Translations under genes and position numbers: made by a program
The notes under the pieces: generated by a model
The model's database searches: none
What the model was told of the DNA's origin: nothing
Seen by the model: only the letters and a program-made list of their open reading frames with translations
In this document: positions 53,496-62,226 of the stretch, in pieces
Position numbering within the stretch: position 1 is the stretch's first letter
Layout: every line of letters begins with the position of its first letter
From: Corynebacterium sp. BD556
GTDB taxonomy: Bacteria; Actinomycetota; Actinomycetes; Mycobacteriales; Mycobacteriaceae
Reading direction: 5' to 3'
Assembly: GCF_038452275.1 (NCBI RefSeq)
Contig: NZ_CP141643.1
Location: 1,674,001 to 1,738,000 of the forward strand
DNA: 64,000 nucleotides

Positions 53496-54326
53496 TTAGG
53501 CCGGAAACCACTTCTCCAAAACCGCAGCGACTCCGTCCTCATCGTTAGAGGCCGTGACGTAATCGGCAACATCAGCCACGATAGGCGCGGCGTTGCCCAT
53601 GGCCACACCCAAACCGGACCAAGCGAGCATCTCGCAGTCATTGGGCATGTCACCGAAGGCAATGACCTCGTGGGCTCCCACACCGTAATGCGCCGCCAAA
53701 ATAGACGCCCCCGTGGCCTTGTTCACGCCCGGGGGCGAAATCTCAATGAGGCCCTCATCCATGGAATACGTCACGTGGGCGGCGGTTGGGTCAATAGCTG
53801 GGGCGATTAAGTCAAACATCTCCGCCGAATACATCTGCGGGCAACGCACCAAAAGCTTCGCGGCGGGCACACTGATCAACTCGGCGATGTCGACGACACC
53901 GAAGCGGGTGTCCCATGCGTCCGGGTTATAAGACCTCGTGACGAGGAAAACTTCGCTTTCCGGGTCGAGCGCCGATTGTCCCACCCGCTCGACGCCGAAG
54001 CCATACACCACACCGAGCGGGGCCATGACCTTTTCAACGGCCTCAACAACTTCTTTCATGAGCTCGGATTCCAGCTCGAAAGCACGAATGATTCGGTCGG
54101 TTGCGGGGTCGTAGACCACCGCACCATTAGCGCAGATACACAACGGGGTAAAAGGCACCTGATCCAGCACCGGCAGAAGCCAACGGTGAGGGCGCCCGGT
54201 GGCGAAAGCAAAGTGCGTGCCGGAGCGCACAGCACGCATGACCGTGTCGCGCAGACGGGGCGTCACCCGGCCATTGCTGTTGAGAAACGTGCCGTCGATG
54301 TCGCTGACGATCAAGCGCGGGGCCAT
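53496..54326 (-). CDS. HAD-superfamily phosphatase, Cof/IIB type (Rv3813c-like)
   Basis: A 276-residue haloacid-dehalogenase hydrolase. Motif I with the nucleophile Asp is LIVSDIDGTFLNSNG, motif II is FATGRPHR, and the late motifs are GVNKATGASILAAHYG and VIAFGDMPNDCEML. The cap between motifs II and III is of type IIB (Cof). Substrates of this class are sugar phosphates or nucleotide cofactors. It forms an operon-like run with the acyltransferase (3 bp upstream) and glpK. The neighbouring lipid genes could suggest a glycerol- or inositol-phosphate substrate, as inference. Confidence 0.88.
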   Translation of the reverse strand: MAPRLIVSDIDGTFLNSNGRVTPRLRDTVMRAVRSGTHFAFATGRPHRWLLPVLDQVPFTPLCICANGAVVYDPATDRIIRAFELESELMKEVVEAVEKVMAPLGVVYGFGVERVGQSALDPESEVFLVTRSYNPDAWDTRFGVVDIAELISVPAAKLLVRCPQMYSAEMFDLIAPAIDPTAAHVTYSMDEGLIEISPPGVNKATGASILAAHYGVGAHEVIAFGDMPNDCEMLAWSGLGVAMGNAAPIVADVADYVTASNDEDGVAAVLEKWFPA

Positions 54327-54329
54327 GTT

Positions 54330-55202
54330 CTAGCTCGCTTTCTTCCTTTTCTTCTGGGAGTCGCGGGCTTTCTTCTGCCGCTGTTTTAGCGCGCGGGCCT
54401 GCTTTTGCTGCTCGGCGATCGCGTCTGCCTCCTCCGTTGACGGCGCGCTGCCACCCATCGAGTGCGGCATCCAGCGCTCACCCGCGGCGAAGGGGCCGAA
54501 CTTGTCTTCATATTCCCGCCGATTTTCCTCCAGTAACTTCCCCATCGCGTCTTCGAGGCGTGCGGTGACTTCCTCAGGTGTGCCTGCGGTATCCACGGGG
54601 GCGCCGTAACGGATGATCACCGGGGTGTGCGTGCGACCGAGGCGCGGCGGCATGTCTTTGGTCCAAATACGCTGGGAGCCCCAGATCGCGCACGGGATTA
54701 AGGGCACGCCGGCGCGTTGGGCGATGCGGGCGCCACCAGTTTTGAAGGTTCTGATTTCAAAGGAACGCGAGATGGTGCCCTCCGGGAAGATGCCGACAAG
54801 GCTGCCGTTTTGCAGGAAGTTGACGGCTTCATCGACGCTGCTGGCCCCGGCGGAGCGGTCCACGGCGACGTGGCGCATGGAGCGCATCAACCAGCCAATA
54901 ACGGGAATACCAAACACTTCCTTCTTGGCCATGAAGCGCACCAAACGCCGCCCCATGACATGCGGCCCCATGCCGGCGAAGATGAAATCGAACCAACCGG
55001 TGTGGTTCGCCGCGATGAGAGCCCCCCCTTCTTGCGGCAGATGCTCGGTGCCGTGGATGGTGGTCACTGTCCCTTGCGCTTTGAAGATGCGTTTGATCAG
55101 GCCGATGACGCGCTGGTAAAAGCTGTCCTCGATCTCCACCGCGTGGTTCGGTGGAGCGATATATCCGGGCTCGACCACGAATAGGCCCTCGAGGGTAGTC
55201 AT
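54330..55202 (-). CDS. PlsC-type 1-acylglycerol-3-phosphate acyltransferase
   Basis: A 290-residue acyltransferase. The catalytic HX4D motif is NHTGWFDF, the glycerol-phosphate-binding motif is FPEGTISRS, and the downstream block is [12 protein letters not shown]. An extension of about 40 residues at the N-terminus and a Lys/Arg/Gln-rich tail of about 45 residues at the C-terminus (positively charged, possibly membrane-binding) flank the domain. It resembles the Rv3814c-Rv3816c paralogues of the mycobacterial locus. It overlaps the 3' end of serS by 4 bp. Confidence 0.88.
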   Translation of the reverse strand: MTTLEGLFVVEPGYIAPPNHAVEIEDSFYQRVIGLIKRIFKAQGTVTTIHGTEHLPQEGGALIAANHTGWFDFIFAGMGPHVMGRRLVRFMAKKEVFGIPVIGWLMRSMRHVAVDRSAGASSVDEAVNFLQNGSLVGIFPEGTISRSFEIRTFKTGGARIAQRAGVPLIPCAIWGSQRIWTKDMPPRLGRTHTPVIIRYGAPVDTAGTPEEVTARLEDAMGKLLEENRREYEDKFGPFAAGERWMPHSMGGSAPSTEEADAIAEQQKQARALKQRQKKARDSQKKRKKAS

Positions 55203-56455
55203 GAGGGAATCAACACTTCCTTTCCAACGAATCTTTGCAGTGCTTCGGGCACCTTGACGGAGCCGTCCGCCTGCTGGTTGTTTTCCAAGATGGCGACTAG
55301 CCAGCGGGTGGTGGCCAGGGTGCCGTTGAGCGTGGCGGCGGTCTGGGTCTTGCCGTTGGCGTCGCGGTAGCGGGTGTTTAAGCGCCGGCCCTGGAACGTG
55401 GTGCAGTTCGAGGTAGAGGTCAGCTCACGGTAGGTGTTTTGGGAAGGTACCCACGCCTCGGTGTCGAACTTGCGGGCGGCGGAGGAGCCGAGGTCACCGG
55501 CGGCAATATCGATGATGCGGTATGGCACCTCAACGGCGGAGAGCATCTCGCGCTCCATCTGCAGAAGCTTTTGGTGGATTTCCGCCGCGTCTTCCGGCTT
55601 GCAATACGCGAACATCTCCAACTTGTCGAACTGGTGAACACGCACGATGCCCCGGGTGTCCTTGCCGTAGGAGCCGGCTTCGCGGCGGAAGCAAGACGAC
55701 CAGCCCGAGTAGAGCAGCGGGCCATCACCTAGGTCGATGATTTCGTCGCGGTGGTAGCCGGCCAAGGCGACCTCGGAGGTACCCACCAGGTACATGTCGT
55801 CGCGCTCAAGGTAGTAAACCTCCTCGTCGTGCTCGTCGAGAAAGCCGGTGCCACGCATAATCTCGGGGCGCACCAGCACCGGCGGGACCATGAGTTTAAA
55901 ACCTGCTTCTCGGGCTTTTTCGGCGGCGAGCATCATCATGCCGAGCTGCAGCCAGGCGCCGTCGCCGGTGAGGTAGTAGAAACGGGCGCCGCCGACTTTG
56001 GTGCCGCGTTTCATGTCGATCAGCCCTAGAGATTCGCCGAGTTCGAGGTGATCTTTGACCTCGAAGTCGAACTCCGGGACCGTACCGACGTGCTCTAAGA
56101 CCACGAAGTCGTCTTCGCCGCCGGCGGGCGCACCTTCGGTGATGTTGGGCAGGGCGTATTGCAGCTCCCGCACCCTCTCCTCTGCTTCCGCCTGTGTGAC
56201 TTCGGCGGTTTTGACGCGCTCTTTGAGCTCATTGGAGCCTGCCAGTAGCGCCGGGCGGTCTTCCGGGGCGGCCTGGCCGATCTTCTTTCCGAATGCCTTT
56301 TGCTCGGCGCGCAGCTCGTCGGCTTTTTGGATAGCTAAGCGGCGCGTCTCGTCGGCGGCGAGGAGCTGGTCGACGAGGTCTGGATCCTCGCCGCGGGCCC
56401 GCTGAGACTCGCGGGCCACTTCGGGGTTTTCGCGCAAAAATTTCAGATCAATCAC
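55199..56455 (-). CDS. serS: Seryl-tRNA synthetase
   Basis: A 418-residue class II synthetase. The N-terminal coiled-coil arm spans about residues 30-105. Class II motif 2 is [21 protein letters not shown], and motif 3 is [17 protein letters not shown] with its conserved Arg. The serine-binding TSEVAL precedes motif 2. The GTG at 56455 gives the canonical start (IDLKFLREN), although the frame is open to a second GTG at 56464. Divergent from the GntR gene; serS-PlsC-HAD-glpK run in the same direction. Confidence 0.97.
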   Translation of the reverse strand: MIDLKFLRENPEVARESQRARGEDPDLVDQLLAADETRRLAIQKADELRAEQKAFGKKIGQAAPEDRPALLAGSNELKERVKTAEVTQAEAEERVRELQYALPNITEGAPAGGEDDFVVLEHVGTVPEFDFEVKDHLELGESLGLIDMKRGTKVGGARFYYLTGDGAWLQLGMMMLAAEKAREAGFKLMVPPVLVRPEIMRGTGFLDEHDEEVYYLERDDMYLVGTSEVALAGYHRDEIIDLGDGPLLYSGWSSCFRREAGSYGKDTRGIVRVHQFDKLEMFAYCKPEDAAEIHQKLLQMEREMLSAVEVPYRIIDIAAGDLGSSAARKFDTEAWVPSQNTYRELTSTSNCTTFQGRRLNTRYRDANGKTQTAATLNGTLATTRWLVAILENNQQADGSVKVPEALQRFVGKEVLIPS

Positions 56456-56489
56456 GCGCCCCACTTTAGCGTGTCACTCCGCCTCAGCG

Positions 56490-56503
56490 CTGGTAATAAC
56501 CAG
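56490..56503. promoter_or_regulatory. Palindromic operator candidate of the GntR regulator
   Basis: CTGGT and ACCAG flank AATA, giving a perfect 5+4+5 inverted repeat. It lies 6 bp upstream of the -10 of the GntR gene, where a bound dimer would block polymerase, and about 35 bp from the serS start on the other strand. Confidence 0.55.
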
Positions 56504-56509
56504 TTGCGC

Positions 56510-56515
56510 TAAGAT
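56510..56515 (+). promoter_or_regulatory. -10 element of the GntR regulator gene
   Basis: TAAGAT lies 7 nt before the ATG at 56523, consistent with a leaderless mRNA. Confidence 0.5.
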
Positions 56516-56522
56516 TGTTCAC

Positions 56523-57251
56523 ATGCTGATATCCGATGGGCCCGTGCCAAAGCACGCGCAGCTTCGTCTCATCCTGGAACGGATGTGCGACGAGGAGCTT
56601 CGCCCCGGCGACCCCATCCCCGGGGAGCGTTCGCTGGAGGACAACTATGGGGTCAGCCGTATCACCGTGCGCCGCGCGATCGGGGATCTTGTAGCGGCCG
56701 GAAAGCTACGCCGCGTGCGCGGCAAGGGCACCTTCGTCGCGCCCAGCCCCTTGGTCAGCCACCTGCACTTGGCAAGTTTTTCCGATGAGATGAAAGCGCA
56801 AAAGGTCAAGGCCTCCTCGAAGATTTTATTGTCGGGCCGGGCCACCCCACCGGGCGATGTCTCCGCCTTTTTCGGCACCGACGCGCAAGTACAACACATC
56901 CATCTGCGACGGCTGCGTTTGGGCGATGGGCAGCCTTATGCGATCGACGACGCCTGGTACAACTGTGAGCTCGTGCCCGACCTTTTGGAAAACGACGTCT
57001 ACAACTCCGTCTACGAGCTGCTGGAGCAGGATTACGAGTTGGGCATAACCGAGGCCGACCAGACTGTGACCGCGGTGGAGGCCACTGCCGGCAACGCGAA
57101 GCTTCTCGACGTCTCCCCCGGCTCCGCCCTGTTGCACATCCAGCGCTACGCCAAAAGCGGCGATCACGCCGTGGAGCTGTGTTCCTCGGTTTACCGCACT
57201 GATCGCTACCGCTTAACTACCCGCGTGGGCCGCTCGGCGGATCATCTGTGA
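56523..57251 (+). CDS. farR: GntR/HutC-type regulator with UTRA domain, FarR-like
   Basis: A 242-residue repressor-type protein. The winged helix covers about residues 10-72, with RPGDPIPGERSLEDNYGVSRITVRRAIGDL as the recognition region and RRVRGKGTFV as the wing. The UTRA ligand domain follows (about 90-235; RLRLGDGQPYAIDDAWY, LLHIQRYAK). In C. glutamicum the GntR gene beside serS is farR, reported to affect amino-acid metabolism genes. The palindrome CTGGT-N4-ACCAG in its own promoter suggests autoregulation. The ligand is unknown. Confidence 0.78.
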   Translation: MLISDGPVPKHAQLRLILERMCDEELRPGDPIPGERSLEDNYGVSRITVRRAIGDLVAAGKLRRVRGKGTFVAPSPLVSHLHLASFSDEMKAQKVKASSKILLSGRATPPGDVSAFFGTDAQVQHIHLRRLRLGDGQPYAIDDAWYNCELVPDLLENDVYNSVYELLEQDYELGITEADQTVTAVEATAGNAKLLDVSPGSALLHIQRYAKSGDHAVELCSSVYRTDRYRLTTRVGRSADHL

Positions 57252-57289
57252 CACCGTCGGCACCGAGCTTGCCAGCGCCATAAGGCACA

Positions 57290-58330
57290 ATGGTGTCCAT
57301 GGCTTCCACATCAACCGGCACACGCGCTGCGCTCATCGCCCTGCTCGCGGGGTCTGTGGGCGTTGCGACGTACACGGCTGTGTCTGACTCCCCCGCTTTT
57401 TTCGGCAACGGCGGGAACGGTTCAGCGGCGACGGCACCCGCCACCCCCGGTGGAGATGGCTCCTCCAACGGTGTGCAACCCGTAGCCCCATTCACCACTG
57501 CCGACGCTGGTTCCTGTTTGACCTGGCAGGTGGGCCCGGATGGGGCACTGTCCGGCTTCGAGCAGACGGCTTGTGAAAACGAGCACCGCTTCGAGGTGTC
57601 CACACGCGAGGATTTGGGCACCTTCCCTTCCTCGGAATTCGGACCCGATGCGCAGCCGCCGAACCAGACCAGGCAGGCCCAGCTACGGGAGGAACTGTGC
57701 GGTTCGGCCACCTTGCGCTATATGAACGGGGTACTCGACCCGAACGGGCGCTATTCCGTGGCCTCCATTCTTCCGCCCGCGGATGCTTGGGCGCGCGGCG
57801 ACCGCACCATGCTGTGCGGTCTGCAAGTCACCGACGCTTCCGGGGCTCCGACTTTGACCACGGGCGCGGCCGCTACCCAGGATCAGGCGCGCACCATGGC
57901 GGTCGGTGAGTGCGCTGCTGTCGATTCTGCCAACTCCATCACGGTGGTTGATTGCGCGGATCCGCACCAGCTGGAGTTTACCAAGAAGGTTAGCTTAAAT
58001 GAGGTCTTTCCAGGCCGCACGCCCAGCGTCGAGGAGCAGGATATGCACCTGGGTGATGTGTGTACCGCGGCCGCCCACGACTATCTCGGCGGGGAGGAAA
58101 ACCTCTACCAGCTTTCCTTGCAGCCTTTTTGGACGGCTCTTTCCGCAGCTAGTTGGGAGGGGGGTTCGCGCAGCGTGAACTGTGCGTTGGTTTTTTCTAA
58201 CGACGGCTCTTTCGCCACCTTAACCGGCTCAGCCACCGAGGGCCGCGGGGGCTTGCTTATCGACGGCAACCCGCCGCCCGAGCGTCCCGAGCGTCTCCCG
58301 TTGCGGGAGGATCTGGAACCGGCGCCGTGA
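57290..58330 (+). CDS. Septum-formation-family (Rv3835-like) membrane protein
   Basis: A 346-residue protein with one N-terminal hydrophobic helix (about residues 12-32) and a Gly/Pro/Ser-rich linker. The extracytoplasmic domain resembles the septum-formation family: paired segments with GSCLTWQVG...CENEHRFEV and GECAAVDS...VDCADPHQLEF, and several cysteines likely to form disulfides. Alternative starts at 57293 and 57299 give almost the same protein. It overlaps the next gene by 4 bp. Synteny with Rv3834c-Rv3838c (serS to pheA) supports the assignment. Confidence 0.78.
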   Translation: MVSMASTSTGTRAALIALLAGSVGVATYTAVSDSPAFFGNGGNGSAATAPATPGGDGSSNGVQPVAPFTTADAGSCLTWQVGPDGALSGFEQTACENEHRFEVSTREDLGTFPSSEFGPDAQPPNQTRQAQLREELCGSATLRYMNGVLDPNGRYSVASILPPADAWARGDRTMLCGLQVTDASGAPTLTTGAAATQDQARTMAVGECAAVDSANSITVVDCADPHQLEFTKKVSLNEVFPGRTPSVEEQDMHLGDVCTAAAHDYLGGEENLYQLSLQPFWTALSAASWEGGSRSVNCALVFSNDGSFATLTGSATEGRGGLLIDGNPPPERPERLPLREDLEPAP

Positions 58331-58677
58331 TTGCGCCTGTCAGCGACGCTGAGTTTGAGGGCATGATCAACGACGCCCTCGATCAGATCCCGGAGTTTTT
58401 CGCACGCGCGATGACCAACCTTGTTGTGCTTGCCCGCGACTTCAACGAGGACAATCCCGAGCTGCTCGGACTTTTCGAGGGAGTGCCTTTAACCGAGCAG
58501 CACTCCAACCATTCGGGCTACCTGCCGGACGCGGTATTTATTTACAAAAACGCATTTGAGGCCTTCTGCTCCTCGGTGGAGGAAATGCGCGAGGAGGTCA
58601 AGGTCACGGTCTTTCACGAGGTGGGCCACTATTTCGGTTTCGATGAGGACGAGCTGCACGCCTTGGGGTGGGGCTAG
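58327..58677 (+). CDS. Small zincin-type metallopeptidase family protein (Rv3836-like)
   Basis: A 116-residue protein with the zinc motif FHEVGHYFGFDEDEL (HExxH, with a conserved downstream Asp/Glu) and N-terminal EFEGMINDALDQIPEFF, hallmarks of the minimal metallopeptidase (DUF1025-type) family. Most of its relatives are cytosolic and of unknown substrate. The GTG start overlaps the stop of the septum-family gene (GTGA), so the two are translationally coupled. Its 3' end overlaps the convergent histidine-phosphatase gene by 4 bp. Confidence 0.85.
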   Translation: MIAPVSDAEFEGMINDALDQIPEFFARAMTNLVVLARDFNEDNPELLGLFEGVPLTEQHSNHSGYLPDAVFIYKNAFEAFCSSVEEMREEVKVTVFHEVGHYFGFDEDELHALGWG

Positions 58678-59276
58678 CGCAGCGGGTAGCGCGCCCACTT
58701 CTCCACCTGCCAAGACCCAAATTCGCCGACGGGGTTGAGCACCACGTAAGAGCAATTGGGCAAGTAGGAGGCTTCTGCAAACCCTGGGTCGACTGTCGAG
58801 GCGTTGGCTGCAAACGCTCGAATTGCCCCTCCGTGGCTGACCACCACGGTCGTTTTTTCCGGGTCGACCCAGGGATTTAGTCCCGCCTTATAGCGGGTGA
58901 GGAAAGCGCTGAGGGAGTCGCCGTTTTCAATGTGCGAGGCAAGGTCGCGGCGGTAGAAGCCACGAAAGGCCCTCAGGTATGCCTCGTGGGCCTCACGGCT
59001 ATTCATCATCTCCCAGCGGCCCGCGTTTACTTCCTGCAGGCCGGGCACCGCGGGAATGTCAGCGAACGCGGCACCAAAGCCGATCTCACCCGTTTGGCGG
59101 GCGCGCAGCGCTTCGGAGGTAATCACACGGTCGACGTCGTAGTCGTTGAGGATCTCGCGTCCGACTTCACGCGCCTGTTCGCGACCGAACTCGGTAAGTT
59201 CAGCGCCGGGCAAAAGAGTGTCCAGCTTGTGGTCGAGGTTGGAATAGGTCTGGCCGTGACGCAGCAAAATCAGCAT
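58674..59276 (-). CDS. Histidine phosphatase family protein (phosphoglycerate-mutase-like, Rv3837c-like)
   Basis: A 200-residue phosphatase/mutase-fold enzyme. The phosphohistidine motif is LLRHGQTYSN, the acidic residue follows in LQEVNAGRWE, and the second histidine is in TVVVSHGGAIRAF. The length favours a phosphatase rather than the longer glycolytic mutase. It begins at the base before the pheA stop codon (59276/59277), so it is coupled with pheA. A metabolic link to aromatic synthesis is inference only. Confidence 0.85.
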   Translation of the reverse strand: MLILLRHGQTYSNLDHKLDTLLPGAELTEFGREQAREVGREILNDYDVDRVITSEALRARQTGEIGFGAAFADIPAVPGLQEVNAGRWEMMNSREAHEAYLRAFRGFYRRDLASHIENGDSLSAFLTRYKAGLNPWVDPEKTTVVVSHGGAIRAFAANASTVDPGFAEASYLPNCSYVVLNPVGEFGSWQVEKWARYPLR

Positions 59277-60176
59277 CTACATCCCTTTCTTTGCACGCTC
59301 AAGCCATTGCCACGCTTCACGGAGTCGGCGCTGGTCAACCTGGCTTTCCTCGCCATGGGCGCGAGGCCACGAGCCGAGGAAAACCAGCTGCGAGGTCCGC
59401 ATGTAAACTGCCCGCAGCGCCTCGGCCAGCGGCACGTCGTCGATGTGTCCTACTAGGTCGACGTGGAAGTCGTAAGTATTGGGCACCTTCCGGGTCGGGC
59501 GTGATTCGATCCGGCTCATGTCCACCCCACGGTAGGCAAATTCCTGGAGAACGCCGACGAGCGTACCCGGCTCGTTGGGGGTTTGAAAGACGATAGAGGT
59601 GCGGTCGTTGCCGGTGCGCGCGGTGGGCACGCCTTTCGGCCCGACCAGCAAAAAGCGGGTGCGGGCAGTCTCCAGGTCGGCCACCCCATCGGCGTGGACG
59701 TAGAGCCCGAACAGTTCCGCGGCGCGGCGCGGCGCGGCAGCCGCGTCGGCTTCGCCCTCTGCAACCATCCGCGCGCCTGCCGCGTTCGAGGCGGCGGGCA
59801 GCAACGTCGCGTTCGGCATGTTCTCGGCGAGCCAGTTTTTGACCTGCTGGTAAGCAACGGGGTGGGTGGCTACTGTGGCGGCGCTGCCGAGCGTGTCTCC
59901 TGGTCGGGTCATAATGGCAAAGGAGATATCGAGTTCAGTCTCGCCGTAGATCTGCACCCCAGGGGCCTCGACCAGCGCATCGGAGGTGGAGGTCACCGTG
60001 CCGTCGACGGAGCTTTCGATCGCGGCGACGGCGTAGTCCGCGTCGCCTGCACGTACCGCATTAAGCGCCGCAGCGGGCGAATCGACGGGCAGCGGCTGAG
60101 CATCTTCAATGCCGAATTGTATGAGCGCCTGCTCGGTAAACGTTCCGGCTGGGCCCAGGTAGCTGATGCGAGTCAT
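59277..60176 (-). CDS. pheA: Prephenate dehydratase
   Basis: A 299-residue enzyme converting prephenate to phenylpyruvate for phenylalanine synthesis. It has no chorismate mutase domain, as usual in actinobacteria. The catalytic part starts ISYLGPAGTFTEQAL and includes the substrate-binding serine/threonine loop AAIESSVDGTVTSTSDAL. The regulatory ACT domain (about residues 195-275) has the phenylalanine-binding ESRPTRKVPNTYDF. Feedback inhibition by phenylalanine is therefore expected. It is divergent from the CPBP gene (16 bp). Confidence 0.95.
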   Translation of the reverse strand: MTRISYLGPAGTFTEQALIQFGIEDAQPLPVDSPAAALNAVRAGDADYAVAAIESSVDGTVTSTSDALVEAPGVQIYGETELDISFAIMTRPGDTLGSAATVATHPVAYQQVKNWLAENMPNATLLPAASNAAGARMVAEGEADAAAAPRRAAELFGLYVHADGVADLETARTRFLLVGPKGVPTARTGNDRTSIVFQTPNEPGTLVGVLQEFAYRGVDMSRIESRPTRKVPNTYDFHVDLVGHIDDVPLAEALRAVYMRTSQLVFLGSWPRAHGEESQVDQRRLREAWQWLERAKKGM

Positions 60177-60180
60177 GGCT

Positions 60181-60186
60181 TAAAGT
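60181..60186 (+). promoter_or_regulatory. -10 element of the CPBP gene
   Basis: TAAAGT lies 6 nt before the ATG at 60193. It directly abuts the pheA start codon on the other strand. Confidence 0.45.
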
Positions 60187-60192
60187 TATCGC

Positions 60193-60900
60193 ATGCCCAC
60201 TCGCCGGATGCTGCGCATCGAAATCCTCATTGTTCTCGCGGTGACCTTTGGCACCTCCGGTGTGCGCGCCGCCCTGCGGCTGGTCGACTCACTGCTTTCA
60301 CCGCAGGCCCTAAACGAACAAAGCGTGACGCTTAACGACGCCCACTCCACCCTGTCCTGGCTCGACCTCGCCCTCCAAGCCACCTCAGCCCTGACCCTCA
60401 TCGCTTGGGGCGCGCTCGCCTTGTATTTGCTTGGCCAAAGCCTGCCCCGCCCACATCTGGGAGACTGGTGGCACGGTGCCATTTTGGCCGCGGTTATCGG
60501 TATTCCAGGTCTTGTACTCTACATCGCCGCGCTGCACTTCGGGTGGACCAAGGAGATCGTTGTAACCACCGAGGCCGCACGCCTACCAACTCTTGTGCTG
60601 TGGTCGGCAGCCAACGCTTTTGCCGAGGAAATCGTGGTGGTGATGTGGCTATGCACCCGTTTGCGCCAGCTTGGCTATTCACCGGCGAAATTCATCGCTG
60701 CCTCGGCGGTACTACGCGGCACCTACCACCTGTATCAAGGCGTTTCCGCCGGATTCGGCAACATCGTCATGGGGGTGGTGTACGCAACCTACTTCCACAA
60801 AACCGGCAAAGTATGGCCGCTGGTTCTGGGGCACTTCCTCATTGACGCCACCGCCTACCTTGGCTACCACTTCCTTGACGTGAGCTGGCTCAAGCTATAA
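60193..60900 (+). CDS. CPBP-family intramembrane protease-like protein
   Basis: A 235-residue membrane protein with about six helices. The CPBP motifs are the Glu pair in NAFAEEIVVVMWL, SAVLRGTYHLYQG (predicted histidine ligand) and VLGHFLIDA. The first motif lacks the Arg found in the classical EExxxR form, a variation I associate with actinobacterial members. The family includes Rce1-like proteases and immunity or abortive-infection proteins, and most bacterial members are untested. It is followed by a hairpin terminator and then lcpB. Confidence 0.8.
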   Translation: MPTRRMLRIEILIVLAVTFGTSGVRAALRLVDSLLSPQALNEQSVTLNDAHSTLSWLDLALQATSALTLIAWGALALYLLGQSLPRPHLGDWWHGAILAAVIGIPGLVLYIAALHFGWTKEIVVTTEAARLPTLVLWSAANAFAEEIVVVMWLCTRLRQLGYSPAKFIAASAVLRGTYHLYQGVSAGFGNIVMGVVYATYFHKTGKVWPLVLGHFLIDATAYLGYHFLDVSWLKL

Positions 60901-60924
60901 CACCCGTTTTCAGCCGGGTGGTTT
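60901..60924 (+). terminator. Hairpin terminator after the CPBP gene
   Basis: CACCCG (60901-60906) and CGGGTG (60915-60920) form a 6-bp stem directly after the stop codon, followed by GTTT. The stem is short, so efficiency is uncertain; the -10 of the next gene begins at the end of it. Confidence 0.5.
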
Positions 60925-60929
60925 AGGCT
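60924..60929 (+). promoter_or_regulatory. -10 element of the LCP gene
   Basis: TAGGCT lies 7 nt before the ATG at 60937 and overlaps the preceding terminator tail. Confidence 0.45.
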
Positions 60930-60936
60930 GATCCCC

Positions 60937-62103
60937 ATGCCAAATACCCCACACTCGAACGACCCTCGGGACAACCTCGAGGATTACGTACTGGGCAAAG
61001 ACGGCACCCCCATCGTCGACCGCTACGGCCGGCCAGTGCGCCGCCGCGGGACACACGTGCAACGCGAAACGCTACGGCCCGCGCCACAACCCGCGCGGCC
61101 ACGACAGCAGTACACCCCGCGCCGTACACCTCCACGACAGCAGTACCCGCAACCGAGGATGCGGGTGTCGAAGCGCCGCCAACCGCCGCCTCCCCCGCCG
61201 CGCAGGAGGCGTCGAAAAGCGCCCGGCTGCACCGCAATCTTCAGCCTTGTCCTTGCACTCGTTGTCACGATGGTCCTCGTCGTCGACATGCGCCTGAACC
61301 GCATTGACGCGCTAGCTGACACCCACATCGCAAACACGGCCGGAACCAATTGGCTGCTCGTCGGCTCCGACTCACGCGAAGGAATGACACAGGAAGACGT
61401 CGACAGACTCGGCACCGGCGGCGACATCGGCAGCACCCGCACCGACACCGTCATGCTTTTGCACCTGCCGCGCACCGGCACACCAACCCTGGTGTCCATC
61501 CCCCGCGACTCCTATGTCAACATCCCAGGCTACGGCCTCGACAAAATCAACGCCGCCTTTTCCTACGGCGGCCCGAAACTGCTAGCGCTAACCGTCGAGC
61601 AATCCACCGGCCTGCGCATCGACCGCTACGCCGAAATCGGCATGGGAGGCCTCGCTGGCGTCGTCGACGCAGTCGGCGGGGTGGATATGTGCGTCACCGA
61701 AGCCATCGACGACCCCCTAGCCAACCTCAACATCCAACCCGGCTGCCAAAAACTCGACGGGCCCACCGCACTAGGCTACGTGCGCACCCGCGCCACCGCC
61801 CAAGGTGACCTCGACCGCGTCGTGCGCCAACGTGAGTTCCTCAGCGCGCTGATGAACACCATCGTCTCCCCCGGCGTCCTTCTCAACCCGCTTCGCCTCG
61901 TGCCGCTGGTGCTGACACTGCCCAGGATGTTCACCGTCAACACCAGCGACCACGTGTGGAACCTTGCCCGCATCGCCATCGCCATGCGCGGCGGCCTCAA
62001 CACCGAAACAGTGCCTTTAGGAGGGTTCATGGACACAGAAGTAGGCAGCGTCATCTTGTGGGACGACGCTGCCGCAGAAGCTCTGTTTAGCTCGCTGCGC
62101 TAA
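60937..62103 (+). CDS. lcpB: LytR-CpsA-Psr (LCP) family wall polymer ligase, LcpB-like
   Basis: A 388-residue membrane-anchored phosphotransferase that links undecaprenyl- or decaprenyl-bound polymers such as arabinogalactan to peptidoglycan. A cytosolic N-terminus of about 90 residues is rich in Arg, Pro and Gln, with a repeated PRQQY motif. A transmembrane helix follows (about 100-122), then the LCP domain: LLVGSDSREGM, TDTVMLLHL, VSIPRDSYVNIPGYG, DKINAAFSYGG and VRTRATAQGDLDRVVRQREF, containing the pyrophosphate-binding Arg/Asp residues. There is no LytR_C domain, as I recall for the second LCP of C. glutamicum. Its own leaderless promoter precedes it. Confidence 0.9.
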   Translation: MPNTPHSNDPRDNLEDYVLGKDGTPIVDRYGRPVRRRGTHVQRETLRPAPQPARPRQQYTPRRTPPRQQYPQPRMRVSKRRQPPPPPPRRRRRKAPGCTAIFSLVLALVVTMVLVVDMRLNRIDALADTHIANTAGTNWLLVGSDSREGMTQEDVDRLGTGGDIGSTRTDTVMLLHLPRTGTPTLVSIPRDSYVNIPGYGLDKINAAFSYGGPKLLALTVEQSTGLRIDRYAEIGMGGLAGVVDAVGGVDMCVTEAIDDPLANLNIQPGCQKLDGPTALGYVRTRATAQGDLDRVVRQREFLSALMNTIVSPGVLLNPLRLVPLVLTLPRMFTVNTSDHVWNLARIAIAMRGGLNTETVPLGGFMDTEVGSVILWDDAAAEALFSSLR

Positions 62104-62119
62104 GTGTGTGGACATGTCA

Positions 62120-62139
62120 GGCTTCGCAGCTGAGAAGCC
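62120..62139 (+). terminator. Weak hairpin after the LCP gene
   Basis: GGCTTC (62120-62125) and GAAGCC (62134-62139) with an 8-nt loop. No T-run follows, so terminator activity is doubtful. Confidence 0.35.
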
Positions 62140-62226
62140 CAATTCAGTCGTCAATGACCGTGTGTCTCGTCGGTATGCAATGATATGTAATCTGAAATAA
62201 CTTCCGACGTGATTCGAGGGGCGCAG

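Noticed and set aside
62140..62226. A promoter in the AT-rich patch before the terminal ORF
   Set aside because: Several overlapping TATGNNT-like hexamers are present, none with a convincing spacing to a -35 or the start codon, so no single site can be supported.
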